NCBI RefSeq assembly: GCF_000212375.1
Contig: NC_015501.1
Location: 1,426,001 to 1,490,000, forward strand
DNA from: Porphyromonas asaccharolytica DSM 20707
GTDB taxonomy: Bacteria > Bacteroidota > Bacteroidia > Bacteroidales > Porphyromonadaceae
DNA: 64,000 nucleotides
Reading direction: 5' to 3'
Shown in pieces: positions 7,052 through 15,961 of this stretch (position 1 is its first letter; each line of letters begins with the position of its first letter). The notes under the pieces were generated by a model. That model did no database searches. It saw nothing but the letters and a program-made list of their open reading frames with translations, and was not told the DNA's origin. A program made the translations under genes and the position numbers.

Positions 7052-10048
7052 TTATGGAATTAGCACCTGCATCACCTCAGTCTCATCAGCTGCGACAGCC
7101 TGTGCGGTGACAAGATAGCTGCCTTGTGGTAAGGTGACTAGCTCTCCACGGCCGATGGGCTGGTGGTAGTATGTCTGTCCATCTATGGTAAAGATGGTCA
7201 GCATAGCTAGGTCAGCTAGCGTAGTGATACCCTCAGAGGAGATAGCTATGCAGCGGCTCTGTGCTGGCGCAATCACGGCGTTGTCTAACTTGAACAGAGC
7301 ATTGATACGTGTGTAGCGCTGTGGTGTCAAGCTGGTGCCAGAGATCTGCTCGCCATTGGCGGTGAGTCGGTCTATCGTGTAACCCTCTTCGGGCTTGATG
7401 ATGAGACTGATCTCCTGATCTTTATTGACCTTGTGGTAGCCCAGGTGCGTAGGAAGCGTGCTCCATACAGGTTTGATCACGTTGCCCTGCTTGTCTGCGA
7501 GCTGGATCTTACCATGTGTGGTGGGTGCGACCTCTACGTAGACCTGATCACAGCCAGAGGCATCTCCTTCTGTATTCACGCGCCACCCCTTGATCGTTGC
7601 AATCGTCGGATCAGCATGCTGAGCATCATTGTCAGGATTGCTCTTGTCGTTGGTGATGTAGAGGCTGTAGGGCATCTGAAGTGTGACACCCTTGGGATAG
7701 CTACAGAGAGAGGCGTATAGATCATTGACATCACAAGCTGTGAGCTGGTTGCCGTAGGCTTGTAGCATCTGAAGCAGAGGTTGATTCGATAGATCGAGCT
7801 TGGTGAGCTGGTTCCCATTGCAGTATAGCGTGGCTAGCTGGGTAAGCTTCGAGAGCTCTAGCACCTTGAGCTGATTGTCATTGACGAGGAGCGTCTCGAT
7901 CTCGGGCAGGTTGGCTAGGTCTATCTTGGAGAGCTTGTTGGCTCCGAGTGCTAGTGTATGCAGTCCCGTGAGCATAGATAGGTCTATCTCAGAGAGCTGA
8001 TTGCCCTGCAGGTCTAGGTAGCCAAGATTGACACACGAAGATAGATCAATGCTGGTGAGCTGATTCTTCTTGGCGTCTAGCTTTCGTAGACCTGTGAGCT
8101 TAGATAGATCTAGCTTAGAGAGAATGTTCCCATAGCATAGGAGCGTGTCTAACTGAGTACAGTTAGTGAGGTCGAGCTCAGAAATCCCTGTATAGGCTAC
8201 ATCGAGGAGGGTTAGATTAGGACAATCCTTAAGATCGATGTCGCCGATCGGGTTCATATAGGTGTAGAGGATCTGTAGATCGGGCTGTACGAGCTGAAGA
8301 CTGGAGAACTCGTTGTCCCAAATTCCCTGCCCTGGATAGCTAGAGAGGTCAGCCTCGATGATCGGTCCAGAGACCTTGATATAGTCTCCTAGAGCCTTTC
8401 CGTCGAGACGCTTGGTCGTCTGCCCGATGATGTTGCGCTCTGGTACACCGTTACCCCAGTCAATGAGGATCTCAGTGCCCTCTTGCGGAGCTGCTATTGC
8501 GAAAGATATCTCATGACCTACCTTGGTACCCATCTGCATCATAGAGGGCTTGGTAAAAACAGGCTCTACGGTGGTAGGATCTTGGGTGACTACAAATACA
8601 TGCTCCTTGATGAGTGTGCCGTTCACCTTGACTCCGAGGTACTCCTTGCCCTCAGGTATCTCATCAATCTGAACGTAGAGCGGAGTGCCAGCGAGCACGC
8701 TATCACCGATGGCCTTGAGTGACTGATCAGTGTCTATCATACGCTCTTGGAGTGTGATCTTGCCTTCGGTTTGAATGAGTGTCACAGAGACATTAGCACA
8801 CTCTGCGGAGCCATCGCCCTCGACGTCTGCCTTCCAGTTTTCTTTGATAAGGCCTGCATCAGAGGTCTCTGCGTTAGACCCTTTGAGTAGTAGATTAAAA
8901 TTATCTCCATATGGCTTGCGTGGATTATCCCACATAGAGCGTAGCATATAGTTGATGGCACAGGGTGTCATCGTAGGGTTAGAGCGAATGTCTAGATATT
9001 GAAGCTGATAGCAAGCGCTAAAATCGAGGAAGGTAAGCTGATTGCTATGAGCTGTGAGGCGACTCATATAGGGCGCCTGTGTGAGGTCTAGTAGCGTGAT
9101 CTGATTACCAGCACAGCTTAGCGTGGTGAGCTTTGTAAGCATGGACACATCAAGAACAGTCAGAGCATTGCTGTCACAAGCTATGCTGGTCAACTTACTA
9201 TTTGCTGAGAGATCTAGGTTTGTTAGCTTGTTCTTGCTACAGAAGAGGTTGGTCAGCTCAGTATTGTTCTTGAGGTTTAGTCTAGAGATGTTGTTATAGT
9301 TTATCTCTAGCTTATATAGCAGGGGAAGCTTGGTGACATCGATCTCAGAGATCTCATTGTGAGAGATAGATAGCGAAGAGAGCTTGGGGTAGTTGTCACC
9401 GATCTCTAGATCCATCAGCGAGTTATTCTCTAGCGATAGCGTCGTAAGTGCTGGCAGAGAGACGGGGTAGAAGTGACTGATGTCACAGTCGTTTGCATAG
9501 ATGCGCTCGATGGTCTGACTGCCATCAGACACAAGCATGGTACCGAGTCGTGGGTTCCCAGAGATGTCGATAGAAGCTAAACTTGTATAGGAACGTAGAT
9601 CTAGGGTTGTGAAGTCGTTCTCTTTGAGGTTTAGATTTTCTAGTGGAGCATCTTCGTTGAGTGCAAAGTTATCTTTTGTCAGCTTATTCTTAGAGAGATC
9701 TAGATACTTCAGCTCTGTCTGTCCTATAGCGACAAAGGAGGTTATCTCGAGCTCATCGGCCTCTAAGCTGGTGAGGCTAGAGAGGATGCGGATGGTCTTG
9801 CCCTTGATGCTTCCAGAGACTTTGGCAAAGTATCCAGAGGTGTTAGGATCGACGTTGTAGCTTTCGGTATTGCCATCTCCCCAGTCGACGATGATGGGGG
9901 TATCATAAGAATTGGTTTTGGGGTAGATTGTTACCTCAGAACCAAAGGCTTTGTCGCTTTTGATCTGTATCTCGGACGTTTGAGCTGTAAGTAGGCTTAC
10001 ACCGCAGAGAGACAGCAGGAGGAAGAGTAGGAAGTTGGTTTTCTTCAT
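7052..10048 (-). CDS. Leucine-rich-repeat surface/secreted protein, internalin-like
   Basis: A 998-residue exported protein. A signal peptide (MKKTNFLLFLLLSLCGVSLLTAQ) is followed by a beta-sandwich-like region with WGDGNTESY, two blocks of leucine-rich repeats (about residues 80-350 and 560-790; pattern LxxLxLSxNxLTxLDLS) separated by an insert that again carries a WGNG motif, so the N-terminal domain plus LRR unit appears duplicated. A domain of about 75 residues rich in aromatics follows, then a C-terminal end (LTIFTIDGQTYY...LPQGSYLVTAQ...VLIP) that resembles a divergent type IX sorting domain. P. gingivalis InlJ is a plausible relative with roles in biofilm or host-cell contact; that is inference. 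It is probably a single-gene unit, with a strong terminator at 6941-6988. Confidence 0.82.
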   Translation of the reverse strand: MKKTNFLLFLLLSLCGVSLLTAQTSEIQIKSDKAFGSEVTIYPKTNSYDTPIIVDWGDGNTESYNVDPNTSGYFAKVSGSIKGKTIRILSSLTSLEADELEITSFVAIGQTELKYLDLSKNKLTKDNFALNEDAPLENLNLKENDFTTLDLRSYTSLASIDISGNPRLGTMLVSDGSQTIERIYANDCDISHFYPVSLPALTTLSLENNSLMDLEIGDNYPKLSSLSISHNEISEIDVTKLPLLYKLEINYNNISRLNLKNNTELTNLFCSKNKLTNLDLSANSKLTSIACDSNALTVLDVSMLTKLTTLSCAGNQITLLDLTQAPYMSRLTAHSNQLTFLDFSACYQLQYLDIRSNPTMTPCAINYMLRSMWDNPRKPYGDNFNLLLKGSNAETSDAGLIKENWKADVEGDGSAECANVSVTLIQTEGKITLQERMIDTDQSLKAIGDSVLAGTPLYVQIDEIPEGKEYLGVKVNGTLIKEHVFVVTQDPTTVEPVFTKPSMMQMGTKVGHEISFAIAAPQEGTEILIDWGNGVPERNIIGQTTKRLDGKALGDYIKVSGPIIEADLSSYPGQGIWDNEFSSLQLVQPDLQILYTYMNPIGDIDLKDCPNLTLLDVAYTGISELDLTNCTQLDTLLCYGNILSKLDLSKLTGLRKLDAKKNQLTSIDLSSCVNLGYLDLQGNQLSEIDLSMLTGLHTLALGANKLSKIDLANLPEIETLLVNDNQLKVLELSKLTQLATLYCNGNQLTKLDLSNQPLLQMLQAYGNQLTACDVNDLYASLCSYPKGVTLQMPYSLYITNDKSNPDNDAQHADPTIATIKGWRVNTEGDASGCDQVYVEVAPTTHGKIQLADKQGNVIKPVWSTLPTHLGYHKVNKDQEISLIIKPEEGYTIDRLTANGEQISGTSLTPQRYTRINALFKLDNAVIAPAQSRCIAISSEGITTLADLAMLTIFTIDGQTYYHQPIGRGELVTLPQGSYLVTAQAVAADETEVMQVLIP

Positions 10049-10110
10049 TCTGTTTCTGTATAGGGTGATTTGTATTATAGGGGATTGTGTGTAATATGAG
10101 GTATGGCAGG

Positions 10111-11406
10111 CTACTTGACCTTGCTGCTGTAGTAGTCGTGGATGAGGCGCTTTGCCTCGGTGAGGTCGGCCTTTTCGTCACCCGTGATGCCTACGCTTGG
10201 GGGCGAGGGAATCTGGATCTCGGTGCCAAGGGGAATGTTGTCGGGGTCTTCGATCTGCTCCTTATTAGCGAGGTAGATGTATATCCAGTACTCACTACGA
10301 CCTAAGTAGCGACGTGCATAGCGCGCTAGATAGTCGCCAGAGCCAAGTGTCACGGTAGTGAGGATCTCCTGCTGAGCGGTCGTGTCTGCAGGTGGTGCGA
10401 CGCTATCGATGGGGGCGATGGTATCTATTGTTGGGACCGTCTCAATGGGTGCCGTAGTACTGGGAGCTGGCGTGGCGATAGGGCACTGAGTCCTCTCTTC
10501 TCTGCCGAAGACGAAGAACCACAGCAGTAGAGCCATCAGTAGGACAGTGACTAGCGGGATGACGATCCAAAGCCACAGCCTGCGGTTCGTTCGCTCGGAA
10601 GGGGTGGGCTGACTCTCTTGTGGCTCCTCTCTCCTGTAAGGTGGTGGCGTGGCGACGACGGCTTCTGGCTCGCTGCTTTCGCTCGTTGGTATGGGGGGTG
10701 GGGGAGGTGGTGGCGTCGCGGGAGTTTCGGCTTGGGGCTGAGGCGTCCAAGCGGGTGGCGTACTTGCGGGTTGGGGTGCGACTATGCGCTCGGCGATACG
10801 GCTGGAGATGGTGGACGGGTAAGCCTTCTCAAGGCTCTCGGCTGGGTGCTCCTCAACATCGGGCCAGTGAACGCCCTCCTTGAGGAGTGTGGGCGCAAAC
10901 ATCTCAAAGGGCTTGTTGACCTGCTTGAGCAATTCGTCGGAAGGGGTGAAGGCGTAACTGGTCTCGCTACGTGCTCCTTCGCTATCTATGGACTGTGGGG
11001 CAAAGGTCCCTAGAGAAGCCCACTCTAGGGTGTGACCTAGTCGCTCGTGCATCTCAAAGAGCTTCGTGACACAACTGTAGAAGCTCTGGATCGTTTGCGG
11101 TATCTGGGTCGCTCCTTTTGCTAGGAGTTCGCCGATCTCCTCGGCAGAGAGCGGTTGCTCTTGGTTGGTGATGCGTGGCGTGACGCTTGGGGGCATCAAG
11201 TAGCGCTCACCACTAGGCAATAAGACGATGGAGGCACTGTGGCTCTCTGCGGACCACAAGCCGACGCTACGCATATAGCTGGTACTCCCCTGAGTGAGTC
11301 GCCCAATGAGGAGCGAGGTGAGATCGCTCCATAGTTGCTGGCAGGTGGTCTGTGCGAGCTGGCTCTGCTCGGAGACCTCTAGAATCCACTGTTCGGTCGT
11401 AATCAT
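10111..11406 (-). CDS. Membrane protein with two HU-like domains and a periplasmic LysM domain
   Basis: 431 residues with an unusual layout. Residues 1-80 look like an HU/IHF-type domain (helical start, then LLPSGERYLMPPSVTPRIT, the typical HU C-terminal strand). Residues 85-172 look like a second one (helix, LEWASLGTF, YAFTPSDELLKQVNKPFEMF). A proline-rich linker (210-270) leads to one transmembrane helix (277-300), a second low-complexity Thr/Pro/Ile linker (310-345) and a LysM-like domain (351-400: VTLGSGDYLARYARRYLG...IPLGTEIQIP). The HU part would be cytoplasmic and LysM would touch peptidoglycan, so a nucleoid-to-wall tether is possible (inference). Related HU-SPOR proteins are known in Bacteroidota. 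The start overlaps the rimO stop by four bases, so it is translationally coupled at the end of the nspC-ftsY-rimO group. Confidence 0.75.
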   Translation of the reverse strand: MITTEQWILEVSEQSQLAQTTCQQLWSDLTSLLIGRLTQGSTSYMRSVGLWSAESHSASIVLLPSGERYLMPPSVTPRITNQEQPLSAEEIGELLAKGATQIPQTIQSFYSCVTKLFEMHERLGHTLEWASLGTFAPQSIDSEGARSETSYAFTPSDELLKQVNKPFEMFAPTLLKEGVHWPDVEEHPAESLEKAYPSTISSRIAERIVAPQPASTPPAWTPQPQAETPATPPPPPPPIPTSESSEPEAVVATPPPYRREEPQESQPTPSERTNRRLWLWIVIPLVTVLLMALLLWFFVFGREERTQCPIATPAPSTTAPIETVPTIDTIAPIDSVAPPADTTAQQEILTTVTLGSGDYLARYARRYLGRSEYWIYIYLANKEQIEDPDNIPLGTEIQIPSPPSVGITGDEKADLTEAKRLIHDYYSSKVK

Positions 11407-12734
11407 AGGATGAGGTGCTCTGGGGATGTGGTCGCGATGAGGTCGTACTCCTCTATGCCTGTGATTTCGGCTTGGTAGAAGGAGCCGACACGGAGCGGGC
11501 TGTCGCTACTGAGGATCACCTCGCCGTCTACCTCGGGGGAGTCGTACTGGGTGCGCCCGACGTAGTAGTCCTCTTCCTCACGGTCAACGACTACTTCGAG
11601 TGTGGTGCCGACTTTACGGCTATTAATGCTGGTGGAGATGGTCTCTTGGATAGACATCAGGGCATCGTATCGCTCTTGCTTGACCTCTGGCGGGACATCG
11701 TCCTGGTAATGCTTGTAGGCATAGGTCCCCTCCTCGTGTGAGTATTGGAAAGCGCCAAGTCGCTCGAAGCGCATCTGGCTGACGAAGTCAAGGAGATCGG
11801 CAAAGTCTTCGTCTGTCTCTCCTGGATGCCCAACCATCATCGTGGTGCGTAAGGCGATGCCGGGCACTTGCTTGCGGATGCGCTCTAGTAGGGCAATAGT
11901 CTCCTCACGGGTTATCTGCCGACGCATCAGCTGAAGCATATGATTGCTGCTGTGCTGGAGCGCGAGGTCGAGGTACTTGCAGATGTTGTCATGCTTCGCC
12001 ATCACATCAAGCAATTCGATGGGAAAGTGGTTCGGATAGGCGTAGTGTAGTCTGAGCCAGTGAACGCCTTCTACCTGAGCTAGGCGATCGAGTAGGGTGG
12101 CTATGGCTTGCTCTTGGTAAAGGTCTACACCATAATAAGTGCTATCCTGAGCGATGATCTGAAACTCCCGACAGCCTGTGGCAACGCGCTTTTCGATTTC
12201 TCGGACGATCTCCTCCATGGGACGGGAGTGATGACGGCCAGTGATGAGCGGTATAGCGCAGTAAGAGCAGGTGCGGTCACACCCCTCGGAGATCTTGATG
12301 TAGCTGTAGTGTTGTGGCGTGACGCTAGGCGGAGGCGTTCGGTAGGATAGTGGTGTCGCATCGTCTGCGCTGAGTGCGGGTCCTAGGTCGGTGATAAGTT
12401 GCTTCCAGTCATACTTACCATAGATCTTGTCCACCTCAGGAAGCTCGGCGGTTAGTTCCTCACGAAAGCGCTCGCCAAGACAGCCCATCACATAGATAGC
12501 CCGGATGCGTCCCTCTTTCTTCGCTTCAATGAGGGAGAGGATGAGGTTGATCGACTCCTCCTGAGCTGCCTGTATGAAGCCACAGGTGTTGACGACGGCT
12601 ATCTCGCCAGTCAGCTCCTCGGGATCGTGTCGTAGCGTGTAGCCGTACTGAGCGAGCCGACGCATGAGCGCATCGGAGTCAACGAGGTTCTTAGAGCAAC
12701 CTAGACTGATGACATCTATTTGGTTGGCAATCAT
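11403..12734 (-). CDS. rimO: Ribosomal protein S12 methylthiotransferase RimO
   Basis: Radical-SAM enzyme that adds a methylthio group to the conserved aspartate of ribosomal protein S12. It has 443 residues, the family length. The N-terminal cluster cysteines are Cys13 (LGCSKNLVDSD), Cys51 (NTCGF) and Cys85 (GCLGER); the radical-SAM cysteines are Cys152, Cys156 and Cys159 (GCDRTCSYC). A C-terminal TRAM domain (RKVGTTLEVVVD...YQAEITGIEEYDL) follows. The opening LGCSKNLVDSD and RHHSRP motifs favour RimO over MiaB. It follows ftsY by 18 bases and overlaps the HU/LysM gene by four, so all are probably one transcript. Confidence 0.95.
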   Translation of the reverse strand: MIANQIDVISLGCSKNLVDSDALMRRLAQYGYTLRHDPEELTGEIAVVNTCGFIQAAQEESINLILSLIEAKKEGRIRAIYVMGCLGERFREELTAELPEVDKIYGKYDWKQLITDLGPALSADDATPLSYRTPPPSVTPQHYSYIKISEGCDRTCSYCAIPLITGRHHSRPMEEIVREIEKRVATGCREFQIIAQDSTYYGVDLYQEQAIATLLDRLAQVEGVHWLRLHYAYPNHFPIELLDVMAKHDNICKYLDLALQHSSNHMLQLMRRQITREETIALLERIRKQVPGIALRTTMMVGHPGETDEDFADLLDFVSQMRFERLGAFQYSHEEGTYAYKHYQDDVPPEVKQERYDALMSIQETISTSINSRKVGTTLEVVVDREEEDYYVGRTQYDSPEVDGEVILSSDSPLRVGSFYQAEITGIEEYDLIATTSPEHLIL

Positions 12735-12752
12735 CGCGGAGCTGCTACTGGA

Positions 12753-13712
12753 CTAAAGCTCATCGCCAAAGATGGAGTCGACAAACTCGCGCTTACGAAA
12801 GACCTGTAGATCCTCAATCTTCTCGCCTAGTCCGATATACTTGACAGGTACTTTAAACTGGTCAGAGATGCCGATGACGACACCGCCCTTTGCCGTGCCA
12901 TCGAGCTTCGTGATGGCAAGCGCAGAGACGTCGGTGGCTGCGGTGAACTGCTTCGCCTGCTCGAAGGCGTTCTGACCCGTAGAGCCGTCGAGTACGAGGA
13001 GTACTTCGTGTGGAGCATCGGGGACCACCTTTGCCATGACACGCTTGATCTTAGAGAGCTCGTTCATCAAGCTCACCTGGTTGTGTAGACGACCGGCCGT
13101 ATCGATGATAACCACGTCGGCGTCTTGCGCCACAGCCGACTGTAGCGTGTCGAAGGCTACCGAAGCGGGGTCCGAGCCCATCTGCTGCTTGACGACTGGC
13201 ACGCCGACACGCTCTCCCCAGATCTCTAGCTGCTCGATGGCGGCTGCACGGAAGGTATCTGCAGCGCCTAGTACGATGCGCTTGCCCTGCTGCTTAAACT
13301 GATAGGCGAGCTTGCCGATGGTGGTTGTCTTGCCCACGCCGTTGACACCGACCACCATGATTACGTAGGGATGCGCATTTGCGGGGAGTGTGAAGCTCTC
13401 TCCATCGGTCGTACCATTCTCCGCAAGGAGTGCCGCCACTTCGTCACGCAGGATGCTTTTGAGTTCGCTCGTGCCGACATATTTGTCTCGAGCCACACGC
13501 TCTTCGATGCGCTTGATGATCTTGAGCGTCGTGTCCACACCCACATCACTCGTCACGAGTATATCCTCCAGGTCGTCGAGGATCTCATCATCGACCTTGC
13601 TCTTGCCAGCTACGGCACGAGTCAGCTTGTCTACCATCGAGGTCTTGCTCTTTTCTAGACCTGTGTCGAGTGTCTCTTTCTTCTTTTTTGAGAATAGTCC
13701 GAATAGTCCCAT
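12753..13712 (-). CDS. ftsY: Signal recognition particle receptor FtsY
   Basis: SRP receptor GTPase that docks ribosome-nascent-chain complexes at the inner membrane. 319 residues with a very short basic N-terminus (MGLFGLFSKKKKE) in place of the long acidic A domain of E. coli, followed by the N domain (about 25-100) and G domain: GVNGVGKTT (122-130), ADTFRAAAIEQL (151-162), DTAGRLH (204-210), TKLDGTAKGG (268-277). This short form is usual in Bacteroidota. It sits 28 bases after nspC and 18 before rimO on the same strand. Confidence 0.97.
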   Translation of the reverse strand: MGLFGLFSKKKKETLDTGLEKSKTSMVDKLTRAVAGKSKVDDEILDDLEDILVTSDVGVDTTLKIIKRIEERVARDKYVGTSELKSILRDEVAALLAENGTTDGESFTLPANAHPYVIMVVGVNGVGKTTTIGKLAYQFKQQGKRIVLGAADTFRAAAIEQLEIWGERVGVPVVKQQMGSDPASVAFDTLQSAVAQDADVVIIDTAGRLHNQVSLMNELSKIKRVMAKVVPDAPHEVLLVLDGSTGQNAFEQAKQFTAATDVSALAITKLDGTAKGGVVIGISDQFKVPVKYIGLGEKIEDLQVFRKREFVDSIFGDEL

Positions 13713-13740
13713 AGTTGGTCTCTTTCTTTAGGTTTAATGA

Positions 13741-14883
13741 TTAGTCCATGCGAGACTTGTAGTCCGAATAGTCAAAGCTGCGGAGCATCTCCACCGAGCC
13801 ATCGAGATGACGTAGCGCAATGGCGGGATGCTGTACGCCGTTGAACATGTTTGTCTTGACTGTCGTGTAGTGTAGCATGTCCTTCAGGACGAGCGTCTCG
13901 CCAATCTCCAGCGGATGGTCAAAGGTCCAGTAGCCCATATAGTCACCACTCAGACAGCTGTTGCCCCCTAGGCGGTAGCTGTGCGTGCCTGCCTCGGGCG
14001 TGTCGCACTGTGTCGCTCCCTCCACGACTGGATGGTAGGGCATCTCGAGACAGTCAGGCATGTGGCAGGCGAAGGAGACGTTCATAATCGCTGTCTTGAT
14101 GCCGTCGTTGGTCACAATGTCCACCACCTGAGCGTAGAGATCTCCCGTCTGCCAAGCGAAAGCACTGCCTGGCTCCATAATAACTCGCAGATTCGGGTGA
14201 CGCTCACGGAAAGCGCGTAGCAACGCCACCAGATGCTCCGTATCGTACTCACGATGCGTCATCAAGTGTCCACCACCAAGGTTGAGCCACTGCACCTTGT
14301 CTAGGATAAAGCCAAAGCGCTCCTCGAGACGCTCTAGCACTAACTCCAGCTGCTCGTCATCACCCTCGCAAAGAACATGCAGATGCACACCCTCTAGTCC
14401 TGTCAAAGCGCCCTCTTGCTCCATTTGTCTTAGCGTCTCGGCACTCACGCCGAAGCGTGTCCCTGGCAGGGCGGGGTTGTAGATTTCCGTCTTGACAGGC
14501 GAGTAGGCTAAGTTTAGCCGCAGACCGTAAGAGATCTGCTCGGCTGCGTAAGGCGAAGCTGGTCCGAAGCGCTGCCACTGGGTGGGCGAGTTGAGCGTGA
14601 TGTGACTACTGTAGTGTACAAAGTCCGTGATATTGTCCTCGCTGTAAGCTGGTGTGTAGGCGTGTACGGGAGCTCCCATCTCCTCGTAGCCTAGGCGAGC
14701 CTCCCACGGCGAGCTAGCTGTGCTAGCGTGGATGTACTCCTTAAATATAGGGAAGGTGCGCCAGAGGGCGTACGCCTTGAAGGCTAAGATAATCTCCACG
14801 CCCGCCCGCTCTGCTACGGATCGTATCAGCTCGAGGTTACGTCTCAGGAGAGACTCCTCTAGGAGGTAGTAGGGTGTGGTCAT
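13741..14883 (-). CDS. nspC: Carboxynorspermidine/carboxyspermidine decarboxylase
   Basis: PLP enzyme of the alanine-racemase-fold decarboxylases that makes spermidine or norspermidine by the carboxy-intermediate route common in Bacteroidota. About 380 residues from the ATG at 14883; upstream ATGs at 14895 and 14907 add residues not typical of the family. The PLP-binding lysine is probably Lys36 in ILAFKAYALW. LNLGGGH is the phosphate-binding glycine stretch, VIMEPGSAF the conserved C-terminal-barrel motif, and GNSCLSGD a conserved active-site cysteine region. No carboxyspermidine dehydrogenase gene is visible in the window. It is first in the nspC-ftsY-rimO group and has a full promoter at 14924-14955. 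Confidence 0.92.
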   Translation of the reverse strand: MTTPYYLLEESLLRRNLELIRSVAERAGVEIILAFKAYALWRTFPIFKEYIHASTASSPWEARLGYEEMGAPVHAYTPAYSEDNITDFVHYSSHITLNSPTQWQRFGPASPYAAEQISYGLRLNLAYSPVKTEIYNPALPGTRFGVSAETLRQMEQEGALTGLEGVHLHVLCEGDDEQLELVLERLEERFGFILDKVQWLNLGGGHLMTHREYDTEHLVALLRAFRERHPNLRVIMEPGSAFAWQTGDLYAQVVDIVTNDGIKTAIMNVSFACHMPDCLEMPYHPVVEGATQCDTPEAGTHSYRLGGNSCLSGDYMGYWTFDHPLEIGETLVLKDMLHYTTVKTNMFNGVQHPAIALRHLDGSVEMLRSFDYSDYKSRMD

Positions 14884-14923
14884 CTTGTGGGGTTGCATAC
14901 GGAGCATAGTACTTAATCTCCTG

Positions 14924-14955
14924 CAAAGGTACTAAATAGCAAGTGTAGCACCAAA
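14924..14955 (-). promoter_or_regulatory. Promoter of nspC (TTTG-N20-TACCTTTG)
   Basis: On the minus strand, TTTG (14955-14952), a 20-base spacer and TACCTTTG (14931-14924) match the Bacteroidota housekeeping consensus, 40 bases before the nspC ATG. Confidence 0.8.
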
Positions 14956-15005
14956 AAGCGCCACGACCTCCTTGCTACTGACTATGACGATAGGAGGCTT
15001 TTTTG

Positions 15006-15013
15006 TACCTTTG
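15006..15013 (+). promoter_or_regulatory. -7 box (TACCTTTG) for ribB
   Basis: TACCTTTG lies just before the FMN riboswitch, placing the transcript start a few bases before the aptamer. The expected TTTG about 20 bases upstream is not clear. Confidence 0.6.
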
Positions 15014-15018
15014 CGCCT

Positions 15019-15133
15019 GATTCAAGAGGAGAGGTGCAATTCCTTACCGGTGGTATAGTCCACAACTCCCATAGCGGGACTGATATGGTGTAACTCCATA
15101 ACCGACGGTGATAGTCCGGATGGTATTCGAATC
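15019..15133 (+). promoter_or_regulatory. FMN riboswitch (RFN element)
   Basis: P1 closes with GATTC (15019-15023) pairing with GAATC (15129-15133). Inside are the conserved RFN blocks: AGGTGCAATTCCTTACCGG (15032-15050), TGGTATAGTCCAC, TAACTCCATAACCGACGG and GATAGTCCGGATGG (15110-15123). It lies about 105 bases upstream of ribB, matching the known role of FMN sensors in riboflavin gene control. Confidence 0.95.
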
Positions 15134-15134
15134 A

Positions 15135-15183
15135 AGATGCCGCTGACCCTATCGGGGCTTCGGCTCTACAGGTCGACGCATCT
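15135..15183 (+). terminator. Candidate expression-platform hairpin of the FMN riboswitch
   Basis: AGATGC (15135-15140) pairs with GCATCT (15178-15183), with an inner GACC/GGTC pairing, and is followed by ACTTTTG. The T-run is short. It could be an attenuator switched by the aptamer; I see no clear antiterminator. Confidence 0.5.
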
Positions 15184-15239
15184 ACTTTTGTGTACCACAG
15201 ATCCTCGTGCTTTTTATATAATCTCAAAGTAACAAGGAA

Positions 15240-15875
15240 ATGGGACAGACCAAAACAATTTCCCCAGCCGTAGAGGCTCGCATCCAAGCTGCCGTCCAAG
15301 CCCTCAGAGATGGGCGTGGCATCCTACTCGTAGATGATGAAAACCGTGAGAACGAGGGCGACATCATCTTCTCCACAGAGAGACTTACTCCACAAAACAT
15401 CGCGCTGATGATCCGTGAGTGCAGTGGCATCATCTGCCTTTGCCTCAAGTCGAAGAAGTGCCAAGAGCTCAATCTTCCTCAGATGGTACAGCACAACACT
15501 TGTGTCAACAACACCGCTTTCACGATCTCTATAGAGGCCAAGGAAGGGGTCACGACAGGTGTCTCAGCACATGACCGCTACGTGACCATCACAACGGCTG
15601 CACGAGCTGACGCCAAGCCTGAGGACTTAGTGCATCCAGGACACGTCTTCCCGCTACAAGCCAGAGAGGGTGGCGTGCTAGAGCGCCGAGGACACACAGA
15701 GGGCAGTATAGATATAGTTTCCATTGCAGGGCTAGGCGATACGGCCGTCCTCTGCGAGCTAACCAACGAGGATGGAACCATGGCACGTATGCCAGAGATC
15801 CAGAAGTTTGGCGCAGCGCACAATATGCCTGTCCTCACGATTGAGGATATCGTCACCTATCGTCAGCAAAGCTAA
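15240..15875 (+). CDS. ribB: 3,4-dihydroxy-2-butanone 4-phosphate synthase
   Basis: Converts ribulose 5-phosphate to 3,4-dihydroxy-2-butanone 4-phosphate and formate in riboflavin synthesis. 211 residues, the stand-alone RibB form with no fused GTP cyclohydrolase II domain. Hallmarks are [16 protein letters not shown] (29-44, acidic metal/substrate loop), the His/Cys-containing stretch after [21 protein letters not shown] (about 101-111), and HPGHVFPL with RRGHTEGS. It is controlled by the FMN riboswitch upstream. It is convergent with rsh and shares a bidirectional terminator at 15901-15940. Confidence 0.96.
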   Translation: MGQTKTISPAVEARIQAAVQALRDGRGILLVDDENRENEGDIIFSTERLTPQNIALMIRECSGIICLCLKSKKCQELNLPQMVQHNTCVNNTAFTISIEAKEGVTTGVSAHDRYVTITTAARADAKPEDLVHPGHVFPLQAREGGVLERRGHTEGSIDIVSIAGLGDTAVLCELTNEDGTMARMPEIQKFGAAHNMPVLTIEDIVTYRQQS

Positions 15876-15900
15876 AACTACTTGTCAGCAAAACCAATAA

Positions 15901-15940
15901 AGAAGGAGACTATCGCCCACGAGTGATAGTCTCCTTCTTT
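15901..15940. terminator. Bidirectional terminator between ribB and rsh
   Basis: AAGGAGACTATC pairs with GATAGTCTCCTT (12 bp) between two convergent genes, with T-rich sequence after it on the plus strand. Confidence 0.85.
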
Positions 15941-15961
15941 GCTCTGTAGTCTCGCCGCGTA

